Shown in pieces: positions 21,289 to 29,209 of a DNA stretch of 43,831 bases (the first letter of the stretch is position 1; the number at the start of each line of letters is the position of its first letter). A program made the translations under genes and the position numbers. The notes below the pieces were generated by a model, which saw nothing but the letters and a program-made list of their open reading frames with translations, was not told the origin of the DNA and did not search any database. Origin of the DNA: Purshia tridentata (Eukaryota > Streptophyta > Magnoliopsida > Rosales > Rosaceae); the NCBI GenBank assembly GCA_003254885.1, contig QANT01003047.1, positions 1 through 43,831 of the forward strand, in the 5' to 3' direction.

Positions 21289-21475
21289 CATTGCCACTGA
21301 AATAATATTCTTGGCCGACTTGTTTAAGAACTATGGATTGGATCCTTTGGTTTGATCTTGTACTCCTGTCGATGGCAGCTCAAAATGAAGAACGAACTTG
21401 TGCTTTTGACGTTTTGAATGCACTGTTACATTAGTACTCATGAGTTATATGTATAATATAGTGATGTGTAGAAAA
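21289..21475 (+). other. RAD4 3' untranslated region
   Basis: Starts right after the TAG at 21286-21288. AATAATATTC near 21301 and ATGTATAATATAG near 21449 are possible near-upstream polyadenylation elements. The viral remnant starts within about 190 bp of the stop, leaving a short 3' UTR. Confidence 0.45.
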
Positions 21476-21479
21476 TTTG

Positions 21480-22480
21480 GGGCAATTATGATTGTCAATT
21501 CAACTCCCACAGCCTCACATAGCACAGGAAGTTTTAGAATTCCCAGATAAATTAGAATTTAGAAGACACAGAGCAATTACAAGTATTTTTAGGATTATTA
21601 AATTATGCAAGAAATTTTATTTCTAAGTTAGGTATAAATAGAACTTACAAAATAATGGCAAAAAAAACTTTTTAATTCTGAAGGTATTAAAGTAGTACAG
21701 CAAATTAAACAAGAAGTACCACCATGCATTAGGATGGGCAAGTATACTTTTTCAATGACCTAGCAAAGAGTCACCACATAGTACATAGCAAATATGTAGC
21801 TATGCATCAGGAAAATTCAAAGACCAAATAGCCAAATTGCCAGTTTTAGAGAATTTAGGAGTTATTAATTCTTTAGAAGCATTTCAATTGTTTATTAATA
21901 ATTTTAAATTTATAATTAGAACTGATTGTCTAAATATTGTTTCTCATTACAATAAAAGGAAGATTAACAAACTTTCTTCCCCAAGTTCCAGTACTTAGCA
22001 GAAATACTTTTAGGAAAGTGGCATGACCTCTGCATCAATTTTCTCAACAGTTCCCCATAATGTTTTCAAAATAAAGTTCATAATCAAGCTTATCACATAG
22101 TAGTTTTTAATAGGAAAAAATAATTTCACTTCTGTAACAGCACACAGGTGGACACCAAAGATTGAACATATCCAATTCAATAATTTTGATGACACGTCTC
22201 AAGCTTAAGCTTATAGGAGAAGAAGATAATGTGAGCATTTACAATAGAGAAAAGATTCTTAATAGCCCCTGTGGACCAACACAGAGACCAAAAAAAAAAA
22301 GCTATTGAGAAACTCACTACACAACTAAAACAACAAACACAAGCAGAAGAAGACGACTAGCAAAAGATTCTTATCAGCCCCTATGGACCTATACTCAATA
22401 TGAGCATAGAGACACAAAAAGCTATTGAGAAACTCACTGCACAACTAGAACAACAAAAACAAGCAGAAGAAGACTTAACT
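21480..22480 (+). pseudogene. Endogenous pararetrovirus (Caulimoviridae-like) RT/RNase H remnant
   Basis: The + strand encodes, in one main frame with breaks, the end of a reverse transcriptase and an RNase H of the plant pararetrovirus type. Visible pieces: PHIAQEVLEFPDKLE (about 21513-21557), LGLLNYARNFISKLG (about 21586-21630), then YASGKF (about 21801) and FIIRTDC with the helix HYNKRKINKL (to 21998). The RT tail LGLLNYAR and the ASGKF/RTDC pair fit florendovirus- or petuvirus-like endogenous elements better than Ty3/gypsy, by memory. Damage includes a one-base shift near 21560, stops near 21660 and 21757, a TAG at about 21780, and a TAG at 21996-21998. The 22000-22480 tail is further decayed and ends in duplicated coiled-coil-like coding (AIEKLTAQLEQQ). 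Only a fraction of a genome is present, so it is not a functional virus. Confidence 0.75.
22254..22475. repeat. Imperfect 112-bp tandem duplication at the end of the viral remnant
   Basis: GATTCTTA(AT/TC)AGCCCCT(G/A)TGGACC begins at 22254 and again at 22366. Both copies continue to AAAAAGCTATTGAGAAACTC and AACAAGCAGAAGAAGAC-like ends. Each could encode a short Glu/Gln/Lys-rich coiled coil. The repeat is either ancestral viral sequence or a later duplication. Confidence 0.85.
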
Positions 22481-22529
22481 ATCATTTTTGGAATGACCTC
22501 CGTTACTTACAAAAATCATGGCAGGGGTT

Positions 22530-23400
22530 GCCGAGAATTTCGTGAAGAACACTGTAGTCCTTGAATGTGATTGCAGGCGTTCCAACCTGACCAGTTTGGA
22601 GAATTAGATGTGTCTGGGATCGAATTGTGACTTTATGATTTCGCGCCGTGAACTAAACTTCTACTTAAAGGACTGTACGGCGAGCAAGGAAAAACTACCT
22701 CGCCAAGGCTCTTTCTTGCCTTGATCCTTTATGTGACTGTGTTTGTGAACTCAAAAGTGCGAATCAAAGGCTCAAAAGTAATTGGAATGTAGGTCAAACA
22801 ATGAACTTTAATGAAAAATGAATAAGTAATCTGATTATCGTTAACTTGAGTCAATAAAAGTTCTAACAATAAATCTCATAACTAAAAGACATAAAACAGA
22901 TAAAAACAAAGGAAATCAATACTAGAACAATTGTATCCTAGAAGAACAAAACAAAAGGTTGAAGGCTTGATTACTTGAGGAACTTGAGAAATTTGAGAGC
23001 TTGAATGCAAAGGATTCTTGAATAACCTAATAGAGATATTGTCTTATTTTTTAAAGGTTGTATCAAGTTGTTGGAGGGAGCTTCTTAATCACCAATGCCT
23101 TGTGTTTATAGTGGTCAAGTCCCTAGGTCTCCAGAGAAATTGTCTCCTTCTTGAACATGGACTCATTGGCTTGCTTTATCTTCACGCCTAAGTCTTCTCA
23201 AAACTGCCATATTTTTGTCCAAGTCCAATTTGGATTCTTGTCTTAGTCAAACCTCTTAAAAACATGTGATTAATTCAAAAAGGAAGCTTTTCGATTCGAT
23301 CTTCCGTCGTGGGCCTGCTTTTACGGGCTTGGTCGTGGCTTAGATGAGCTTTATTCAAATTTTGGGCTTGGCCGTGTATGTCAGCCCAAAACAAAACATG
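22530..23400 (-). mobile_element. LTR-like repeat, family B, copy 1
   Basis: The part 22640-22960 matches 41800-42150 in order: GCGCC(G/A)TG(A/G)ACTA, CGGCGAGCAAGGAA, TGCCTTGAT, (A/T)GAACTTTAAT, TTCTAAC, AAATCAATACTA(G/A)AACA. On the minus strand a TATA-like CTATAAACACAAGG (about 23103-23116) precedes a leader rich in TCTCAAATTTCTCAAG, as in LTR R/U5 regions. No ends with target duplication were found. It is called an LTR by its promoter-like structure only. Confidence 0.4.
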
Positions 23401-23891
23401 ATGTAAACAACCTCCCATATATAAAGGTTTCTGCTACACCTTTCGATGTAACTTTTCGAGATCTAGAAAGCTACAAAGTGCTGGAGGCGCTTTGCCCACG
23501 TTCTAAGCCCAAAAAAAAGCCGTTTATTGCTCTAAGTGCAGCTTATATCCTTGTAACGCCGCAATTTTACAAGTAAGAAAATAATGAAAACTTAAGATAA
23601 TGTGTTAGGTTAGGATGTGTGTCACTAGCCATTTTTATTTTGTTTTTAATAATTACATGGCGTTCAAGAGTACAAGTCACGTAGGTTGAACCAAACCAAA
23701 TTATTACTTTTTTTTCTTTTCTCCATGTATTTCTCTATTTCAGTCACCAGCCACGAAAACATATATTGTGTGTACTACATAAGGGATAAAAGACGAAGAA
23801 ATCAAAACCAAAAAGCTGAATTTGATAATGAATCGAATCATTTAAGAGAAAAGCATTCTACAAAATTCAGGACTTCACTAGTGTGTTTCCC

Positions 23892-24050
23892 GAGGAAGGA
23901 TGAAAGAAATGGGCAATAGGTAAAAAATGGAAATGCAACTGAGCCAAGGAAGATGAAAGAAGCAGGCGGGCGACAAATAAATAGCAAAAATGCAAAAGAG
24001 CGGAGCAGGACGAAAGAAACGGGCAACAAGTAAAGAGCAAAAAAAAAGGC
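23892..24050. repeat. Spacer minisatellite of about 57 bp, with a sister at 24672-24830
   Basis: Three degenerate units built on GGA(T/C)GAAAGAA...CGGGCAACAAGTAAAGAGC follow one another, and the same triplet recurs in the next spacer (24672-24830). Subrepeats in the non-transcribed spacer are common in plant 5S rDNA. They also create misleading minus-strand open frames rich in Phe and Leu. Confidence 0.75.
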
Positions 24051-24063
24051 CTAAGAAAGAAAA

Positions 24064-24183
24064 AGGGGTGCAACACAAGGACTTTCCTAGAGATCACCCA
24101 TCCTAGTACTACTCTCGCCCAAGCACGCTTAACAGCAAAGTTCTAATGGAATTTGGTGCATTAGTGCTGGTATGATCACACCC
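24064..24183 (-). rRNA. 5S ribosomal RNA gene, full length but probably degenerate
   Basis: Read on the minus strand, the 120 bases run from GGGTGTGATCATACCAGCAC to TTGCACCCCT, the plant 5S length and ends. The core CTTGGGCGAGAGTAGTACTA, part of the internal promoter, is intact. Several changes from the usual plant 5S occur (for example TTTGCTG for TCCGCAG, and CTCTAGGAAAG for CTCCTGGGAAG), mostly C-to-T type, which suggests a methylated, decaying copy. Upstream on the same strand are TATATA at -28 to -23, GC at -12/-11 and C at -1, exactly the plant Pol III 5S promoter. A TTTTT terminator follows the 3' end. It might still be transcribed, but base changes argue for a pseudogene. Confidence 0.9.
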
Positions 24184-24215
24184 GAAAGTTCATGCTTGGT
24201 AATCGTATATAAAGG
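24184..24215 (-). promoter_or_regulatory. 5S external promoter (TATATA, GC, C)
   Basis: On the minus strand CCTTTATATACGATTACCAA leads to GCATGAACTTTC directly before the 5S start. TATATA sits at -28 to -23, GC at -12/-11 and C at -1, as known for plant 5S genes. The sister unit at 24840 has lost this region. Confidence 0.8.
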
Positions 24216-24839
24216 TTTTTGCTACTCCTCTCAATGTAACTTTTCGAGATCTAGCAAACTACAAAGTGTCAGAGGCGCTTTACCCACATTCTAAGCTCGA
24301 AAAAGGCCGTTTACTGCTCCAAATGCAGCTTATATCCTTGTAATGCTGCAATTTTACAAGTAAGAAAATAATGAAAACTTAAGACAAAGTGTGAGGATGT
24401 GTGTCACTAGGCATTTTTGTTTTGTTTTCGATAATTATATGGCATTCAAGAGTGTAAGTCACGTAGAGTGAACCAAACCAAATTATTTTTTTTTTCTTTT
24501 CTCTATCTATTTCTCTATCTCAGTTAACATATATTGCGTGTACTACTTAAGGGATAATAGACGAAGAAATCAAAACTGAAAAGCTGAATTTGATAATGTA
24601 CCGAATCATTTAAGAGAAAAACATTATGCAAAAGTTAGGACTTCACCGGCGTCATCCATGCGGCGTGTTCCTCAAGGAAGGATGAAAGAAACGAGCGACA
24701 GGTAAAAAGCGGAAACGCAAATGAGCTGAGGAGGACGAAAGAAGTAGGCGGGTGACAGGTAGTGAAAACGCAAAAGAGCCGAGCAGGACGAAAGAAACAG
24801 GCAACAAGTGAAGAGCGAAAAAAAGCCTAACAAAGAAAA

Positions 24840-24940
24840 AGGGGTGCAATATGTGGACTTCCCTAGAGGTCACCCATCCTAGTACTACTTTCACCCAAGT
24901 GCGCCTAATTGCGGAGTTCTGATGGGATTCAGTGCATTAA
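24840..24940 (-). pseudogene. 5S rRNA pseudogene lacking its 5' end
   Basis: The minus strand runs from TTAATGCACTGAATCCCATC to ATTGCACCCCT. The first 18 or so bases and the upstream promoter are deleted, and the sequence joins directly to spacer DNA (CCATTTTGGC on this strand). Remaining bases keep GTAGTACTAGGATGGGTGAC. A TTTTT terminator remains. Without its start and TATA box it should be silent. Confidence 0.9.
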
Positions 24941-25239
24941 GCCAAAATGGGCCGTTTACTACTCGAAATGCAGCTTATAACCTTGTAACATTGCATTTTA
25001 CAAGTTAAAAAATAATGAAAACTTAAGACAATGTGTTAGTATGTGTGTCACTTGGCATTTTGTTTTCAATAATTACGTAGCGTTCAAGAATGCAAGTCAT
25101 GTAGGGTACCAAATTATTATTTTTTTCTTTTCTCCATCTATCTGATTGCATTACTACAAATATGAATCCTTTGTACGTTTACACTTCATCCTCTTCAATC
25201 TCTAATAGTAGTTACGAATGGGAATAGAATGAAAGGGAG

Positions 25240-26379
25240 ATGGTTGGGCGTTTGATCATGTCCTTGGGCCATACCGTCATCCACCAATGCCCTAGGCATA
25301 GCGGCACATCTTCGACATGCTGTTACAGTCACCGGAATAGGGAGGCTAGCCATGAACACTTAATGGAGAGCTACTTAATCTCCACGCCACTTGAGCATGC
25401 TGTCACTTTTCGCAAGCGATACTGCATGCACCAACCACTATTCAATAGGATTTTTGATGATGTTTGTCTTCCTGATGAGTATTTCCGTCCAAGACCTAAC
25501 GCTACTAGTAGAAAAGGTTGCACCCCTCATCAAAATATAACGGCGGCCTTGAGGGTGAGGGCATACGACATTCCATTTGATCTGGCCTCGGAGACATTGA
25601 CCATCAGCGCCACCACCATATGACAATCATTTTCAAACTTCATCATAGAAATCTACGGGCAAAAGTATCTTTGTGGGCTTATTGCCACAAATATTAAAAA
25701 ACTTTTGTGAAAAGGGAGCCAAAGAGGTTTTCCAGGGTTGTTTAGAAGCTTGGATTGCATGCATTGGGTATGGCAAAATTACCTAATGGCCCAGTAAGCT
25801 CATTATCATGGCCATTATCATGTCCCAACTGTTATTGTTGAAGAAGTTGTAGGGTACGATATGTGGATATAGCATGCAAATTTTAGATTTCCGGGCTCAA
25901 AAAATGACATCACCATGCTAGATTGTTCCCACCTTTTCAATGCTGAGATTTTAGGTCAAGCCCATCTGGAAAAATACACCGTCAATAGGGTACAATACAC
26001 ACTGCCATACTATCTTGTAGACGGGATCTACCTTCAGTAGGCCACTCTGATTAATGCATTTTCTAATCCCATTTTACTTGAACATAGATTGTTTTCAAAT
26101 TACCAAGAGGGATACTGAAAAGATGTGGAGAGGGCGTTTGGTTTTAAAAGCTCAATGGTAGATCACTGATCTGCTCGTTATTGGGAGACGATTGACCTTG
26201 GGTACATTATGAAGGCGTGCATCATGCACAACATGATTGTGAAGGATGAGCGCCCTTTAAATGATTGTACGGATGACCCAATAGACTTAGCTGTCAGCGT
26301 TAGGAGGACAGAAACCCTGTCTGCCCGGCCAACCACCACTATCATTACCCAGGCTAAATGCTCGCAGCAATTTGGTTAG
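25240..26379 (+). pseudogene. PIF/Harbinger transposase (DDE superfamily endonuclease), dead
   Basis: One uninterrupted register from 25240 to 26379 encodes a PIF/Harbinger (HARBI1-like) transposase, but with seven in-frame stops (25621, 25708, 25795, 25870, 26038, 26116 and 26167) before the final TAG at 26377. The N-terminal part has FRKRYCMHQPLFNRIFDDV and TPHQNITAALRVRAYDIPFD. Catalytic signatures follow: SLDCMHW (first Asp), FPGSKNDITML (second Asp) and KDVERAFG (Glu), then IMKACIMHNMIV. The DDE triad is thus still readable. The enzyme would cut and join element ends. The lack of frameshifts with so many stops suggests decay by base substitution, mostly as expected from methylated-cytosine loss. 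I found no clear terminal inverted repeats. Confidence 0.9.
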
Positions 26380-27250
26380 GAACAGAAATTTGAAAGCATC
26401 CCTAAAAGCCAATTTGATTGAGTACATCTGGATCCTAAAAGGAAACGCACCACATGGTTGAGTTGAGAACGATCATCTCATAGATCCATGCATTGTGATT
26501 GTCATTTATGTTGTTGTTGTTTTCTATTTTCATTGCACTTTGACGTTTATTTTAGTTGTTTTATGTTTTTATTTCTATTTTCATTTATTTATGTTGTTTT
26601 CTATGTTGCTCTGTCTTGTCTTGCTTTTAATGAATGGTGTGGGTTGGCTTGCTTTATGTTTAGACTTGACAAGTCGTAGTCATAATTTATTCAGACAACG
26701 ATGGGACGAAACACATACTCCACACTATCACCAATGCATGCCACTGTTGCTTCACATGTGTTGCATTTATATCTCTGAAAAACAGGGTATCTAATGGCCA
26801 CAGACTTTGGTATTATTTTCCTATAAATACCAAGTGATTGGAATTGCAGATCTAGCACATCCACCATTTATTGTTAGAAATGGCTTCTTCCTCATAGCAA
26901 AGCTATAAGTGCTCTTATAATAACCCAGTTGCACCTCTATGTGACTATTTTTGGGTGTAAAGGTATCCCCAATCATACTTAAGCAAGTGCAAGTGTGTGG
27001 ATGATAACTTGATCCCATACTATAACTTCTACATGAGTCTGGAGCCCAATGTTTTGGCCAATCAACCAAATGATAGGCACCAATGGCTAAACCACTTGCT
27101 TGAGCAAGAACCCCTAGTTCTATGCTTACACAAGCCTCCCAACCCATTGCAATGTGAAGAATGTGAGCTGGATGCGAAGATCGACGAAGTTGTACATGGA
27201 TCCCTCCTTAATTGGCCCCCAGAGCATCAAAATGACTGGTCAGACTGACA
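26380..27250 (+). other. Downstream part of the Harbinger element, with an unidentified small ORF
   Basis: The transposase register continues briefly (HLDPKRKRTTW) to about 26466. An 83-codon frame at 26997-27248, rich in Asn, Pro and Trp and with a CEECELDAKIDEV stretch, may be a remnant of the second (Myb-like) protein that PIF/Harbinger elements normally encode, or chance. No Myb/trihelix signature could be confirmed. Confidence 0.3.
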
Positions 27251-27689
27251 TACATGGATGCATGCCACCAAGAAAATAAGACTGATAATTGTGGCTTTGT
27301 TGTATGAGTGGTTGTTCCTTTTTAGGTGTGTTTTTGTTGTGATTGTCTAATTTTACATCTTCGTTGGGGGTTTGGTTTACACTGGTGTAATGAATCTATC
27401 TTCTTTGTTATTGCTTGGATTATGAAATAAAAGGAATTGTATTTGTGTCAACTACTTTTATGCATTTTTAATGTTTGCCTTATTTTTTGCTTGAATTAAA
27501 ACATGTTTAACGTTTAACATTTTTAATATTTTAGTATTAATATATTAAAATTGGTATAATTTTGAATGGAAAAATAAATTATTAACCATGGTATAATTTT
27601 CGTACATATTTTATTTATAAATTATAACATAACCCTCACCTAAACAAGAGTAGACATAATATAATTATGTAAAACTCTCGAAACCCAAA
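27251..27689. other. AT-rich intergenic stretch
   Basis: Strongly AT-rich with ATATTAAAATTGGTATAATT-like phrases. No gene, repeat edge or RNA is recognised. Confidence 0.5.
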
Positions 27690-28680
27690 TATGGGTTTCA
27701 GTATCATAGTGGATGAGCACCTGAAAAATACTATTTGGAGTATGGGTGAGCATAAAAACCATGAACCGGAAAAACCAAACCAAACCAAGTCGGAGTTCAA
27801 AAAAGGGGAAAAAACTGTGTTGACCAAAAAAAGTCAACATCGGGAAAAAAACCAAACTAAACCGGTGTGGGCCGGTTCCGTAATCGGTTCTAGCCTTCTT
27901 CTGCACCAAACCAATCCAGACCGGCCTAATTGCCCAAACTAAGCCCAAAACCAATTGCCAAAAAGCTCCAAACCCCAATCATTTTAATTTTCTATTCCTT
28001 TTTCATTTCTTTCTTTTTTTCCTTTAATTTTGTCTTCCTTTCTATTTTCTCGTGCCCACCCAGTACCAGTAGTACCCACCTTTATCCCTGACTCTTTCTT
28101 TCGTTTCCCATATATCTTCTCTTTCTCCTAGATATCTTCTTTTTTCTAGAGAAGCAAGAATTTCAAGGATTGTTCTTCTCTTTGCTACTATCCTCCGAAG
28201 GCAGTGACATGAAAAGATCCTCCGAACTTGAGCAACATCAACCCAGATTTTCTCCACGATTTGATTAACCTCCATGGGGCCATTGTCACACACATGGAGC
28301 CACCACCTCTCAAATCTAGATATCTTCTCTTTCTCTCCCATATATTTGATCTATCTTCTTTGCTCTCTCTCTCCCCTCCATTGGCCTCCCCCCTTTTCCT
28401 CCCATGGCTTCCGATCTTCCTCTCTCTGTGACTCTTCTCAACACCACCAGTGGCACCGAATCAGACCGGCACCGAAAAATGTTTGGTTTGGTTTGGTTTT
28501 TCACAATAGACGGTGGTTTTCAACACCAAACCAGACCGGCACTCTAGTGCAGGCGTGACGCATGGTTTTAGGCTCAGTCCGTGCCGAACCGGACTGTGCC
28601 CAGGCCTAATTTGGAGACCCAAAATGGATTTGGGTCCCAAAATATGGGTTACACCATAATGGAAGGCTTTAAGGCCGAGA
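27690..28680. mobile_element. Non-autonomous repeat with long inverted arms
   Basis: GAAAAACCAAACCAAACCAA (27769-27788) and its exact reverse complement (28483-28502) bracket about 700 bp. The outer part has CCCAAATATGGGTT near 27685 and CCCAAAATATGGGTT near 28638 as direct repeats. GGTGAGCATAAAAACC resembles the outer end of plant hAT MITEs. The interior is pyrimidine-rich (28000-28440). No target-site duplication was found, so the class is uncertain. Confidence 0.45.
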
Positions 28681-29209
28681 TCCATTTCTTCCTTGGCCCA
28701 TAGTAGTTTGACTAAAAGTCAAATTTACGTGTATGCTCGGTATGCAATTAATCCATCACTTATTTTTCCTTTTTTTTCTTATTTCTATCTTGGGTATTCA
28801 CCGAGGGAGGGAGGGGGCTTTGGTGGGTATGGGTGAGCAATTTTTTACTGTTGTTCAAATGGTATAATTGAAATTTAGCGTTTACAAAAATTGGTAGGGT
28901 ATTTTGAGCAGATTTTAAGGTACAAATAGAATTTTCAGAACACAGAAGCTTACGGGCTTACCGGCTTAGATCAAAGTTGCTGGCTGTCCAAAAGAACAAT
29001 GGCAAGCTGACAAACATGAAGCTACTTCACTCCTTTGCTTTCTCCGCTGCCACTTGACCCACTCTTTCTCTTCCTGTTCCATACCCATCAACAAACACTC
29101 GGCCATTTTCTTCTGAGAAAGTCATAAGAGCTTCCTACTAGAAGCACTTTTGGAAGTCAACTACTTTAAACACTGTTCTGAGTCTGTGTTTGTGTAGTTG
29201 TTTGTTTTG
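28681..29209 (+). promoter_or_regulatory. Fructokinase promoter and 5' leader region
   Basis: The last 180 bp before the ATG are CT-rich (CTTTGCTTTCTCCGCTGCCA; CACTCTTTCTCTTCCTGTTC), typical of a plant pyrimidine patch and 5' UTR. No strong TATA box is seen. The repeat with inverted arms ends roughly 500 bp upstream of the ATG, so the proximal promoter is short. Confidence 0.45.

Larger units (their letters stand above)
23412..25140 (-). repeat. Decayed 5S rDNA tandem array (two gene copies, three spacer segments)
   Basis: Order along +: spacer 23412-24063, 5S copy 24064-24183, spacer 24184-24839, partial 5S 24840-24940, spacer remnant 24941-25140. The repeat length from one 5S 3' end to the next is 776 bp. 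The spacers share long stretches (GTAACTTTTCGAGATCTAG, TTTTACAAGTAAGAAAATAA, GATGTGTGTCACTAG). The leftmost segment starts at the upstream TATA region, but no 5S gene lies beyond it. The right segment is fused by deletion. All units read on the minus strand. Confidence 0.88.

Noticed and set aside
23838..24097. Hydrophobic Phe/Leu-rich minus frames, with similar ones at 24652-24894
   Set aside because: They are readings of the 5S spacer subrepeats; the lipid-like look comes from TTC/CTT-rich DNA.
23412..25140. Regularly spaced repeats considered as a CRISPR-like array
   Set aside because: Repeat units are 776-bp 5S rDNA units and the setting is a plant nuclear genome; no short palindromic repeats with unique spacers exist.
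26488..26794. Hydrophobic + frames that look like membrane proteins
   Set aside because: They come from a T-rich tract (TTTTCTATTTTCATT) after the transposase; no start context or homology.
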